From positions 248,001 to 312,000 of the forward strand of contig CAWFUP010000003.1 in assembly GCA_963819075.1 (NCBI GenBank): a DNA stretch of 64,000 nucleotides. The letters are read 5' to 3'. This DNA comes from CAVQBJ01 sp963819075. Lineage in GTDB: Bacteria; Actinomycetota; Thermoleophilia; Solirubrobacterales; Solirubrobacteraceae. Below, piece by piece: positions 45,452 to 54,125 of the stretch. How positions within the stretch are numbered: the first letter of the stretch is position 1; each line of letters opens with the position of its first letter. The notes below the pieces were generated by a model, which ran no database searches, was not told where the DNA came from, and worked only from the letters and a program-made list of their open reading frames with translations. The position numbers and the translations under genes were made by a program.

Positions 45452-46075
45452 TCAGCGAAGCAGCAACCGGAGCACCGGCTCGGCCCGACCGGCATCCGGC
45501 TGTTCGCCCGTGATGAGGTCGAGGTAGACGTAGCTCTCGATCAGGCGCACGAGGACGTAGGCGACCTCGTGCAGATCCACGGGGAGGGTGAGGCGTCCGG
45601 CCGTCGACTCCTCGAGCAGCAGGCGGTGCATCGCGTCGATGAGGCGGGGCTGGAAGTCCGTCTCGCGACGGGTCAGGAGGCGCATCGCCGACTCGCCCTC
45701 GTCGCTCAGCCAGCGCCGCATGCCGCTGTTGGCGATGACGGCCTCGAGGAACCGCGTCACGACCTGCACGACGTGTTCGGGTCCCCGCTCGCGGGTCTGC
45801 CGCTCGATCGAGTCGAGCGTGCTCCGCGCGAGGGACCAGATGACCTCCACGAGGAGCTGCTCGCGCGAGCCGACCCAGCGATAGAGCGTGACGCGGTTGA
45901 CGCCGAGCTCCTCGGCGAGCGCGCTCATGTCGATCCGCCGGCCGTCCTGAAACGACCGGCGCGCGAGCTTGAACGCATCGAGTGCGGTCGGCCGCCGCCC
46001 GGCGCTGTCGTCGGCGAGCTGGCGTTGCAGCTTGGTGAGCGGGCGTCCCGGCTCCCGCGTGTGCGCAACCGTCAT
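45452..46075 (-). CDS. TetR-family regulator (QsdR-like)
   Basis: 207 residues from ATG 46075. The helix-turn-helix (RIDMSALAEELGVNRVTLYR, WVGSREQLLVEVIW) with the preceding GRRPTALDAFKLARRSFQDG is typical of the QsdR-type TetR group of actinobacteria. The C-terminal ligand-binding domain ends YVYLDLITGEQPDAGRAEPV. It is divergent from the GH76-like gene across a ~230-base gap, and may regulate it or itself. Confidence 0.87.
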   Translation of the reverse strand: MTVAHTREPGRPLTKLQRQLADDSAGRRPTALDAFKLARRSFQDGRRIDMSALAEELGVNRVTLYRWVGSREQLLVEVIWSLARSTLDSIERQTRERGPEHVVQVVTRFLEAVIANSGMRRWLSDEGESAMRLLTRRETDFQPRLIDAMHRLLLEESTAGRLTLPVDLHEVAYVLVRLIESYVYLDLITGEQPDAGRAEPVLRLLLR

Positions 46076-46308
46076 CGGCCGGCATGCTAGCTGCGCGCGC
46101 CCGACCGGCCGCCATGGCGTCGCCGATGCCCCACGGCCGGCGGACGCATGTTCTGGAAAAGGACATCGACGCGACAGCCTGGCCCGCGGGGTTGCCGACA
46201 ACAGTCAGGGAACCGCCGCTCGCCGTCGCGCGCGGGACCACACCCGACCCGGTCCGCCGCGCCGCCAGGCGGGCGCCGCCGGGACCCAGGCACCGCGAGA
46301 CCCTTTTC

Positions 46309-47532
46309 TTGACCGAGAACCGACACCGCCCGATCGCCGAAGCCGGCGTCCCTTGCAGGTCGCTCACCAGTCGCCGGCGCGCGTGGCGCGGGCGCGTGGC
46401 CGCTGCCGCCGCGGGCACTTGTCTGGCCGCGGCCGTGACCGGTTTGTCACTCGCCCCGGCCCAGGGCCAGCTGCCGTCGCCCGTCGCCCCCGGCGCTAAC
46501 GCGGCCACGGCGCGCTACGTGCAGCTCGCCGACGAGGGCCTGCACCAGCAGGCTGCGCGCTGGGGCACGTCGACCGACCATTGGTTCTGCGAGACGCTCG
46601 GCTGCGGTGGCGCGTACCCCCTGCTGACGATCTGGGGCGTCGCACGCATGTTCGAGGCGGCCGACGGCGTCGAGCTGGCCTCCCCCTCCCCCTCACACCG
46701 GGCGACCGTCGAGTCCTACGCCGGGCAGGCCGAGAAGCTGTACTGGAACCGCTACCTCAACGGGTACGACCCCTACCCCGGGGACAACTACCCCGCCGCG
46801 CAGGCCTGGTTCGACGACAACGGCTGGCTCGGGCTCGCCTTCGTCGATGCGTATCGCGCGACCGGCCAGGGACGCTGGCTCGGCGACGCGCAGCGCGCGC
46901 TCAGCTTCATCGCCGCGCGGGGGTGGGCCGGTGGCGGACCCGGTGCGGGGATGTGGTGGAACACCCAGCACCAGCAGCACTCCGGCGAGGCGATGGCCGC
47001 CGACAGCCTGCTCGCGATGATGCTCTATGACGCAACCCGCAACGGCGCGGACCTGCGCGACGCGCAGACGTGGATCGACTGGGCGAACGCCAACGACATC
47101 GGCTTCAGCGGCCTGTACGACAGCGAGGGTCCGGGCAGCTCGATCATCGACTACGTCGAGGCGCCGCTCATCTACGCGCAGTACCTGCTCTGCCAGGCCA
47201 CCGGCCGCACCAGCTACTGCACCCACGCGGCCGCGCAGTCGAGCACCCTCACCCGCATCTACGGCACGGCCTACAACCTCGCGCCGCTGTACGACTCGAT
47301 CTTCTTCCAGTGGATGATGGCCTACGACCAGGCCACCGGCGGCCACCACTGGGTGACCGCCGCCGAAGCCAACGCGTCGGCCGCGCAGGCGCACGCGAGC
47401 GACAGCCGGGGGCTGTGGCTCGGAAGCTGGTGGGGCGGCCCGATCCACGACCGCAACACCCAGCCGGACATGTTCCGGACGATGGCCGGCACGACGAGCC
47501 TCTACGCGTGGCTCGCCTACTACGGCGGCTGA
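46309..47532 (+). CDS. secreted GH76-like glycoside hydrolase
   Basis: About 407 residues if it starts at TTG 46309; the open frame extends back to 46084 but that part is Pro/Arg-rich and unconvincing, so the start is uncertain. A basic stretch (TSRRRAWRGR) and hydrophobic core ending PAQGQ form a signal peptide, possibly Tat-type. The (alpha/alpha)6 catalytic domain has AWFDDNGWLGLAFVDAYRAT, with the paired Asp of GH76 alpha-1,6-mannanases, and GGMWWNT-like GAGMWWNTQHQQHSGEAMA. A paralogue lies at 61919. It probably acts on alpha-mannan or a related wall polysaccharide. Confidence 0.78.
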   Translation: MTENRHRPIAEAGVPCRSLTSRRRAWRGRVAAAAAGTCLAAAVTGLSLAPAQGQLPSPVAPGANAATARYVQLADEGLHQQAARWGTSTDHWFCETLGCGGAYPLLTIWGVARMFEAADGVELASPSPSHRATVESYAGQAEKLYWNRYLNGYDPYPGDNYPAAQAWFDDNGWLGLAFVDAYRATGQGRWLGDAQRALSFIAARGWAGGGPGAGMWWNTQHQQHSGEAMAADSLLAMMLYDATRNGADLRDAQTWIDWANANDIGFSGLYDSEGPGSSIIDYVEAPLIYAQYLLCQATGRTSYCTHAAAQSSTLTRIYGTAYNLAPLYDSIFFQWMMAYDQATGGHHWVTAAEANASAAQAHASDSRGLWLGSWWGGPIHDRNTQPDMFRTMAGTTSLYAWLAYYGG

Positions 47533-47639
47533 CACGACCCCGAGCCACGCGCCGTACAACATGTGTCCGCGGCCATCACGCCGGCCGGGCGTGGTTGCCG
47601 ATGCATGCCCATGCTCTCGTCGCGGCCGCGAGACCCTCG

Positions 47640-49289
47640 ATGATCAGGCGCTGGCTCGCGCCTGCGCTGGCGGCACTGCTGGCGCTCGGCTCGATCACCG
47701 CGATCGTCATCCTCCAGCGGCGCGCCGCCGCGTATCCCGACGCGAAGGCCAAGCTGTCGTCGATCGCCGCGACGGCCGGCGACGTTGCGAGGCAGCCGCT
47801 GCTGCAGCTGATCAACCACGTCGCCCCCGCGTCCGTCGTCGCGGCCGAGATGACCACCGGCCAGCGCTCGACCTGGGACGCTCTCGCCGCGCTTGAGCGC
47901 GAAGCGCCGACAGCGGCTCTGCGAGCGATCGGGCCGCCGCTTCGCGCCTGGTTCGCGGCCACGGACTCGGCTCGGGCGACCCTGGTGGCCAACCCGACTT
48001 TGACCCGCTCCCAGACGTTCGCGATGGCCCTCAGCATCGGCCTGCCCGTGGTCCGCGCGGCATCGACGGCGACAAGCGCATTTGCGCGCGCGCAGTCGCA
48101 CTACAGCAGCCTCAGCGCCCGCGCGCTGACCATCGCCACGATCGGCTCGGTCCTGGCGATCGGCGCCCTGCTGCTCGGCTTCCTCGTCTTCTACCGGCGC
48201 TGGCTCGCGGTGCGCTCGACGCTCGCCGGCCACCTCGCCCGCAGCCGGCGCGACGCGATGACCGACGCCCTGACCGGGCTCGGCAATCGCCGTGCGCTCA
48301 TCGACGGGCTCGCCGAGGGGATCGACGCCGCCACGAGTGCCGAGCCGCTCGTGCTCGCGCTCTATGACCTCGACGGCTTCAAGGGCTACAACGACACGTT
48401 CGGACACCTGGCCGGCGACGCCCTGCTCGTGCGGGCCGCCGAGCGGCTCGTCGGCGCCGTCGAGGGGATCGGGCGGGCCTACCGAATGGGCGGTGACGAG
48501 TTCTGCACCCTGACCACCGCCGGCCCCGACGGCGTGGACGCGATGCGCGAACGCGCCACCGCGGCGCTGCTGGAGTCCGGACGCGCGTTCGACATCGCGT
48601 GCTCCTGCGGCACCGTGCTCGTGCCGACTGAGGCGGCGAGCCCAGAATCTGCGCTCCAGCTCGCCGACCGGCGCATGTACGAGCAGAAGGCGACCGGACA
48701 CACTTCGGCGAGCCGCCAGAGTGCCGACGTGCTGCTGAAGGTCCTCAGCGAGAAGGACGGCGATCTCGGCTATCACATCGGCGACGTCGCCGCGCTCGCC
48801 CAGGCCACCGCGCAGCGTCTCGGCCTCGCCGCCGAGGACGTTCGCCGCGTGCGACTTGCCGCCGAGCTGCACGACGTCGGCAAGAGCGCCATCCCCGACG
48901 CGATCCTCAACAAGCCGGCGGCGCTCGATGCCGACGAGTGGAACTTCATGCGGGCCCACACCGTCATCGGCGAGCGCATCATCCGGGCCGCCCCGTCGCT
49001 CGCCGACGTCGCCGAGCTCGTCCGCGCCAGCCATGAGCGTGTCGATGCTCACGGATACCCGGACGGCATCGGTGGCGAGTCGATCCCCCTCGGGGCGCGC
49101 ATCATCGCGGTGTGCGACGCGTTCGACGCGATGATCTCACCGCGTCCGTATCGCGAGCCGGTGACGATCAGCGAGGCGCTCCAGGAGCTGCGCCGCTGCC
49201 GCGGCTCGCAATTCGACCCGCGCATCGTCGACGCGTTCTGCGCGCTCATCGACAGTCGCGCGCCGCGCCGGGCGCACCTCGCCGCCTAG
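47640..49289 (+). CDS. membrane GGDEF protein with HD-GYP-like output domain
   Basis: About 549 residues from ATG 47640 (ATG 47601 also in frame). TM1 is at residues 4-20, TM2 near 160-185, with an extracytoplasmic segment between. The GGDEF domain has YRMGGDEFCTL (G284) with DALTGLGNRR and DLDGFKGYND substrate motifs. The C-terminal domain (about 365-545) is HD-GYP type: ELHDVGKSAIPDAILNKP, then HERVDAHGYPDGIGG, so it may both make c-di-GMP and degrade it through HD-GYP rather than EAL. It follows the GH76 gene by ~107 bases. Confidence 0.92.
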   Translation: MIRRWLAPALAALLALGSITAIVILQRRAAAYPDAKAKLSSIAATAGDVARQPLLQLINHVAPASVVAAEMTTGQRSTWDALAALEREAPTAALRAIGPPLRAWFAATDSARATLVANPTLTRSQTFAMALSIGLPVVRAASTATSAFARAQSHYSSLSARALTIATIGSVLAIGALLLGFLVFYRRWLAVRSTLAGHLARSRRDAMTDALTGLGNRRALIDGLAEGIDAATSAEPLVLALYDLDGFKGYNDTFGHLAGDALLVRAAERLVGAVEGIGRAYRMGGDEFCTLTTAGPDGVDAMRERATAALLESGRAFDIACSCGTVLVPTEAASPESALQLADRRMYEQKATGHTSASRQSADVLLKVLSEKDGDLGYHIGDVAALAQATAQRLGLAAEDVRRVRLAAELHDVGKSAIPDAILNKPAALDADEWNFMRAHTVIGERIIRAAPSLADVAELVRASHERVDAHGYPDGIGGESIPLGARIIAVCDAFDAMISPRPYREPVTISEALQELRRCRGSQFDPRIVDAFCALIDSRAPRRAHLAA

Positions 49290-49444
49290 GCACATACAGC
49301 GTGCCCCGCGACGGCGGACGGACGGCGTGTCCACGTCGGTCCAGCCGGCGCCCCGGATGTTCGTTGAGCGGGCGGTCGGGTGGTGGTCCAGCGGCGTGGG
49401 CGCGCCGATGGATTGGCAAGACCCCGATGGATTGACAGGACCGC

Positions 49445-49696
49445 ATGATGAAGCAGCCCCGCACAGCAGTGATCGCGCAACTCATGCGCGACGAGATGTA
49501 CGACGTCGACGCCGCCGCCGTGGCCGGAGCCATCGTCGCTCGCGTGGTCGCCCGGCGCCTCGTTCCCGACAGCGCCTTTCGCAACCAGGAAGGACCGCCC
49601 GAGCGTCGAGCGGCCGACGTACGCTCGTTCCGCCCGACCAGCCGTGCTCGCTCGTTCAAGCTCTGCGAGCGGCGTCCCGGCTCGGTGCACGCCTAA
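49445..49696 (+). CDS. small protein of unknown function
   Basis: 83 codons starting ATGATGAAG. Sequence features are TAVIAQLMRDEMYDVDAAAV, a short amphipathic helix AGAIVARVVARRLVPDSAF, and a basic C-terminus with VRSFRPTSRARSFKL. Its stop interlocks with that of the convergent methyltransferase (shared CTAA). The composition looks coding rather than shadow, but I recognise no family. ACAGGA about 8 bases before the first ATG may be its ribosome-binding site. Confidence 0.45.
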   Translation: MMKQPRTAVIAQLMRDEMYDVDAAAVAGAIVARVVARRLVPDSAFRNQEGPPERRAADVRSFRPTSRARSFKLCERRPGSVHA

Positions 49697-50379
49697 GCCT
49701 CGCCGACAGAGCCGCCAGGGAGTCGCAGCAGGGTGACGCGCGCCGGCGCGGCGAAGGCGTGGCCGGCGCCGCCGAGCGCGTCGAAGCGCTCACGCAGCTC
49801 GCGCTCGTGCGTGTGCAGCGCCGCGGCGCGATCGGGATCGACGAGCCGCTGATGGTCACACCACGCCTCGAAGCTCCTCACCCGCACGGTCGGGGCGAAC
49901 GTGCGCTGCGAGATCGCCACGCCCCAGCGCGCGGGCGCACGGGCGAGCGCGTCCTGGGCGGCCGCGCGCACCTCGGTCTCGTCGCTCACCGGCCGCATCA
50001 GCTCGAAGAAGGGCCCCTCGGCGAGCGGCTCCTGGACGAACACGACGCCCCCCGGCCGGCAGACGCGAACGGCCTCGCCAATCGCCGCCTCCATCTGCTC
50101 CACCGGGACGTGGTGCAGGCTGTTGAAGAAGATCACCGCGTCGCACGCGCCGTTGGGCAACGGGAGCGCCTCGGCGCTCGCCAGCGCGTAGCGCTCATCG
50201 GCGACGGCGGGCGCCGCGCGGGCCGCCGCAAGCGCGGCCGGAGCCGGATCGATGCCGACGACCCGCGCTCCACGTGCGGCCAGACGGCGGGCGAGCCAGC
50301 CATCGCCGCAGCCGACGTCAGCGACGTCGCGGTCGTTCACCGCGACCAGCATGTCCAGCAGATCCGTGTGGTCGCTCAT
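49693..50379 (-). CDS. class I SAM-dependent methyltransferase
   Basis: 228 residues. The SAM fold is clear: RDVADVGCGDGWLARRLAAR (motif I), RVVGIDPAPAALAAARAA, ALPLPNGACDAVIFFNSLHHV and AVRVCRPGGVVFVQEPLAEG. The substrate is not identifiable. It resembles the UbiE/Methyltransf_11 group with a short C-terminus. The gene is divergent from the carboxypeptidase lipoprotein gene. Confidence 0.85.
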   Translation of the reverse strand: MSDHTDLLDMLVAVNDRDVADVGCGDGWLARRLAARGARVVGIDPAPAALAAARAAPAVADERYALASAEALPLPNGACDAVIFFNSLHHVPVEQMEAAIGEAVRVCRPGGVVFVQEPLAEGPFFELMRPVSDETEVRAAAQDALARAPARWGVAISQRTFAPTVRVRSFEAWCDHQRLVDPDRAAALHTHERELRERFDALGGAGHAFAAPARVTLLRLPGGSVGEA

Positions 50380-50528
50380 CGACGGTGCGGGATCCTATGG
50401 CGCGGGACGGCCCGGGCCGCGCGGGACCGCAAATCCGGACCGCACGGACACGACGATGCGCCACACTGGCGACGGTGAGCCGGCTGCGCAGTCGCGCGGC
50501 ATCCGTCTCGTCCGTCCGCCGCCCGAAG

Positions 50529-51995
50529 ATGTCCGAGTTGCCCGCCGCCAGCGCTCCGCCTTCCCGCCGCCCGACCGCGGGCCGGTGTGAGAGACGACGC
50601 CTGCGGCGCGCCGCGATGGTGGCCACGACCGTGTGTGCGCTCGCTGCCTGCGGCGGGCAGGCTGCGGCGCCGCGTCGCGCGGCCGATCGGATCGCGCCGC
50701 ATCGCGCCGACCCGACACCGACCTCGCGCCCACCGGCGCAGCTCTCGCTCGCGCCGAGCCCCGTCGTGCGACGCTTCGTCACCGCCCCGTCACCGGACGG
50801 GCTCGCGGCGCTGCGGCGCGACCTCGCGCACGAGATGACTCTGGCGCGCGCGGGCTCGGGAGCCGTCGTGTACGACTTCACCGACCGCGAACTGCTCTTT
50901 GCGCGCCGCGCGAACAAGCCGCGCCCGCCGGCGTCGGTCGAGAAGATCTACACCTCGACGGCGGCGCTCGCGGTGCTCGGCCCGAGCGCTCGCCTGCAGA
51001 CGACCGTGCTTGGCACGGGCTCGCTGGACGCCCGCGGCACGTGGCACGGCGACCTCTACCTGCACGGCGGCGGCGATCCGACGTTCGGCTCGCATGCCTT
51101 CGCGGCCGTGTACTCCGATGGGCAGGGCGCCGACATCTCCACGCTGGCCGAGCGGGTGCGCGCGGCGGGCATCCGCCGCGTCACCGGACACGTGATCGCC
51201 GACGAATCGCTGTTCGACAGCGAGCGCGGATCGGTGGCCAGCGACGGCGCCGTCGACCTGTTCGACCTCGGCGGCCAGCTGAGCGCGCTCACCTACAACC
51301 ACGGCTACGTCGGTCCGGCGCCGCGGCGAGGCTGGCACGTCCCGCTCTCCCCGGCGACGTACACGGCGCTCGAGTTCACGCGCGCACTCGCCGGTGCCGG
51401 GGTCGCGGCGCACGTGGCCGAGACGGCGCGCGCCGCTCCGGCGGGCGCGCAGGTGCTCGCGGCGGTGTCCTCGCCGCCACTTTCCGTCCTGCTCGGGCTG
51501 ATGAACCGTCCCTCGGACGACTTCTACGCCGAGCTGTTGCTCAAGCAACTCGGCGTGCGCTTCGGCGGAGCCGGCACGAGCGCCGCCGGTGCGACGGTCG
51601 TGTCGCGCGTGCTCGCCGGCTACGGCCTGCACCCGCGAGTCGTCGACGGCTCCGGCCTGTCGCGGCGCGACGCGACGACGCCACGCGACATAGTGCAGCT
51701 GCTGGTGGACGTAACGGGGACGCCGAACGGCGTCCTGCTGAGGAGCTCGCTCCCGCTCGCCGGCGTGAGCGGAACTCTCGCCCCGAGGATGCTGCACTCC
51801 GCCGCGACCGGCCGCTGCGAGGCGAAGACCGGCACGCTCGACGCGGTCACGAACCTGGCCGGTTGGTGTCGCGACCGGTCCGGGCATCTCATCGCGTTCG
51901 CGCTCTTCATGGATGGCGTGGGCGATCTGACAGGCCACGAGCTGCAGGACAACATGCTCATCACGATCGCCCGCGACGACCCTGCGATCCCCTGA
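50529..51995 (+). CDS. D-alanyl-D-alanine carboxypeptidase/endopeptidase (PBP4/DacB-type lipoprotein)
   Basis: 488 residues from ATG 50529. The N-terminus has a basic region and VCALAACGG, a lipobox, so it is probably a membrane-anchored lipoprotein. The S13 penicillin-binding signature is complete: PPASVEKIYTSTAALAVLG (SxxK), DGSGLSRRDATTPRDIV (SxN variant), and CEAKTGTLDAVTNLAGWCRD (KTG). GDLYLHGGGDPTF is the family marker. It trims peptidoglycan stem peptides or cross-links. A Pro/Arg-rich linker (about 45-85) separates anchor and enzyme. Confidence 0.92.
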   Translation: MSELPAASAPPSRRPTAGRCERRRLRRAAMVATTVCALAACGGQAAAPRRAADRIAPHRADPTPTSRPPAQLSLAPSPVVRRFVTAPSPDGLAALRRDLAHEMTLARAGSGAVVYDFTDRELLFARRANKPRPPASVEKIYTSTAALAVLGPSARLQTTVLGTGSLDARGTWHGDLYLHGGGDPTFGSHAFAAVYSDGQGADISTLAERVRAAGIRRVTGHVIADESLFDSERGSVASDGAVDLFDLGGQLSALTYNHGYVGPAPRRGWHVPLSPATYTALEFTRALAGAGVAAHVAETARAAPAGAQVLAAVSSPPLSVLLGLMNRPSDDFYAELLLKQLGVRFGGAGTSAAGATVVSRVLAGYGLHPRVVDGSGLSRRDATTPRDIVQLLVDVTGTPNGVLLRSSLPLAGVSGTLAPRMLHSAATGRCEAKTGTLDAVTNLAGWCRDRSGHLIAFALFMDGVGDLTGHELQDNMLITIARDDPAIP

Positions 51996-52015
51996 GGCGG
52001 GCGGCCGGGGTCGGC

Positions 52016-52618
52016 TCAGCGCGGCCCGGCGGCGATCGCGGAGTTCGCCATCGCGACGAGCGTCGCGCGCTCGGGCCCGACGACGGCCGCCTGGACCTCG
52101 TAGCGGACGCCACTGCGCACCCATGACACCTCGCCGGGGGAGCACGACGCGCCACAGGCCGTGGCCCGGTAGCGCCCGGCGATGGCGTGGATGAGCGTCA
52201 CCCGCGTGCCCGCGATGGGCGTCCCCCCACGGATGCCCGAGAACGCGGCCAGGAAGCAGGCCGTGGCGTAGTCGCAGCCAGGGGCGTCGGCCAGCGACAG
52301 CTGATAGCCGCCCGGCACCGACCCACCCGACCCGTAGACATGCGGCGCATCGGCGACATAACGTCGCGGCAGCAGCACCGGAACCCCGCCGTGGCGAGCG
52401 CTCGCGAGGCGCCCGGCCAGCACCTGGACGACGTCCACCGAGACGGTCTGCCGGCGCGGCGGGCCGGCGGCTACGCCGGTGGCGGCCACCGACAGCGTCG
52501 CGAGAAGCGCGATGGCGGCGACGCGCCGCGCTCGGAGCTGATGTCGGACGGCACTGAGGATGAGGCACTGTAGCGCGCGCCGGGCCCGTCCACTCAGCGG
52601 CCGCGCGCCGCCAACCAC
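52016..52618 (-). CDS. secreted protein of unknown function
   Basis: 200 codons; GTG 52618 is the only standard start in frame before the signal peptide (RRVAAIALLATLSVAATGVAA) and overlaps the end of the UbiB-type gene by 25 bases. The mature part has two cysteine pairs (GCDYATACFLAAFSG and RATACGASCSP) and ends ATLVAMANSAIAAGPR, typical of small secreted proteins with an exposed beta-sandwich. No family recognised. Overlap suggests co-expression with the kinase-like gene. Confidence 0.6.
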   Translation of the reverse strand: MVGGARPLSGRARRALQCLILSAVRHQLRARRVAAIALLATLSVAATGVAAGPPRRQTVSVDVVQVLAGRLASARHGGVPVLLPRRYVADAPHVYGSGGSVPGGYQLSLADAPGCDYATACFLAAFSGIRGGTPIAGTRVTLIHAIAGRYRATACGASCSPGEVSWVRSGVRYEVQAAVVGPERATLVAMANSAIAAGPR

Positions 52619-53994
52619 GCGGCGTGCGCGTGGCCAAGCTCGCTCGCCGGCTCCCCGCCCTCGATGAGCTCACGCAGCAGCCGGCCCCAGGGCGCGCTCG
52701 CGCGGGCGGTGGCCACCGTTTGGAAGAGAAGCCCCTCCATCCGGCGCAACAGCAGCGCCTCGGGCGGCAGCGTCATGCGGCGCAGCTGCTCGATGTGAGC
52801 GCGACCGTTGCCTTCGCGAAGCGTCTCGGTCCCGCGCCACAGGTCGGCCGGTTCCAATCGCAGCGGCTCCTCGGAATACGCCCACCAGGAGACCTCGGCC
52901 ATGTACTGCATGAGCAGCTCGCCGTCCCAGTCGCTTGGCTCGCCCGGCAGGTAACCGAGCTCCCGCATGCCGCGCATGACCGTCACGTCGTCGCGGTCGC
53001 GCACGCCGCGGGCGATCACCGCCTCCCGACGCAGGTAGTCCGGCGGCAGGCGACGCAGCATGCCGAAGTCGAAGAACGCGACACGCCCGTCGGCCGCGAG
53101 CAGGTAGTTGCCCGGGTGGGGGTCGCCGAGCGCCAGGCCGAGCTCGAGCGCGGTCCCGTAGAAGAACCGGTAGACGATCTCGGCGTAGCGATCGCGGACG
53201 CCGTCGGGCTGGCCGACGACCTCGTCGAAGCTCAGCCCGTCCACCCATTCGGTGACGAGCACGCGACGGCGACTGAGCTGGGTGTCGACGACGGGCACAT
53301 GTACGAAGGGATGGTCCTGCCAGTGACGCGCGAGCCGGGCGTGGTTCGACGCCTCGAGCTCGTAGTCGCACTCCTCGACGATGCGCTCGCGCAGCTCGGC
53401 GAGCAGCGGCTTGACGTCGAGGCCGGGCATCAACTGACGCAGCAGCGGCGTGAGCAGGCGCAGATTGCGCATATCCGATTCCACGGCCTCGGCGATCCCG
53501 GGGTACTGCACCTTGATGGCGACCTCACGGCCGTCGCTCGTGCGCGCGCGGTACACCTGCCCGATGCTGGCCGCGGCGGCCGGCTCGGGGTCGATCGCCT
53601 CGAGCACCGTCGCCGGGTCCTGCTCCCAATCGGTGGCGAGCACCTTGCGCATCCGCTTCCAGTCGACCGGCGGCACGCTGTCGCGCAGCGAGGCCAGGCG
53701 CTGCTGGAGATACACCGTCTGGTCCTCGTCGAGCCCGGGGAACTCCACCGTGGAGAGGACCTGCCCAGCCTTCATCGCCGCGCCACGCATGACGGCGAGC
53801 TGGTCGACGAGCGCGTCCACCGTGCTGACGATGCGCTCGCCGCGCCGGCGGCGACGGTCGGCATCACTGCCGCGGGCGTCGATGCGGTCGCCGGCCCAGC
53901 GAACCGCGCCTCCCACGGCCACGCGGCCGAGCCGGGCCGTTCGAGCTCCGCGTCCCTGGGCGGGGGTGCGTCCGTGCCGTTCAGCCACACTCAT
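52594..53994 (-). CDS. ABC1/UbiB-family atypical kinase
   Basis: 466 residues from ATG 53994. The UbiB/ADCK hallmarks are intact: the KxGQ motif in MRGAAMKAGQVLS, AAASIGQVYRARTSDGREVA with the ATP Lys in VAIKVQYPG, LALGDPHPGNYLLAADG and VAFFDFGMLRRL. Members support ubiquinone/menaquinone or isoprenoid lipid metabolism as ATPases. No transmembrane C-terminal helices are evident. In-frame residues upstream of ATG 53994 lack conservation. Confidence 0.9.
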   Translation of the reverse strand: MSVAERHGRTPAQGRGARTARLGRVAVGGAVRWAGDRIDARGSDADRRRRRGERIVSTVDALVDQLAVMRGAAMKAGQVLSTVEFPGLDEDQTVYLQQRLASLRDSVPPVDWKRMRKVLATDWEQDPATVLEAIDPEPAAAASIGQVYRARTSDGREVAIKVQYPGIAEAVESDMRNLRLLTPLLRQLMPGLDVKPLLAELRERIVEECDYELEASNHARLARHWQDHPFVHVPVVDTQLSRRRVLVTEWVDGLSFDEVVGQPDGVRDRYAEIVYRFFYGTALELGLALGDPHPGNYLLAADGRVAFFDFGMLRRLPPDYLRREAVIARGVRDRDDVTVMRGMRELGYLPGEPSDWDGELLMQYMAEVSWWAYSEEPLRLEPADLWRGTETLREGNGRAHIEQLRRMTLPPEALLLRRMEGLLFQTVATARASAPWGRLLRELIEGGEPASELGHAHAAWLAARGR

Positions 53995-54066
53995 CAGTGT
54001 GGCAAGGTCAGGCGGCGGGCCCGGGACGAATCCGTCGCCCACCGCCGCAGCACGCCCGAAAAGCAC

Positions 54067-54098
54067 CGTGAGCCGCGCCGTTACCGGCGCGGCTCACG
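54067..54098 (-). terminator. rho-independent terminator of the Thr-rich secreted protein gene
   Basis: A 14-bp perfect stem, CGTGAGCCGCGCCG with CGGCGCGGCTCACG around a 4-base loop. On the minus strand it is followed by GTGCTTTTC. It begins 28 bases after the stop at 54126. Confidence 0.8.
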
Positions 54099-54125
54099 GG
54101 CCGTTCGCTTGCTGACGAGGAGGGG

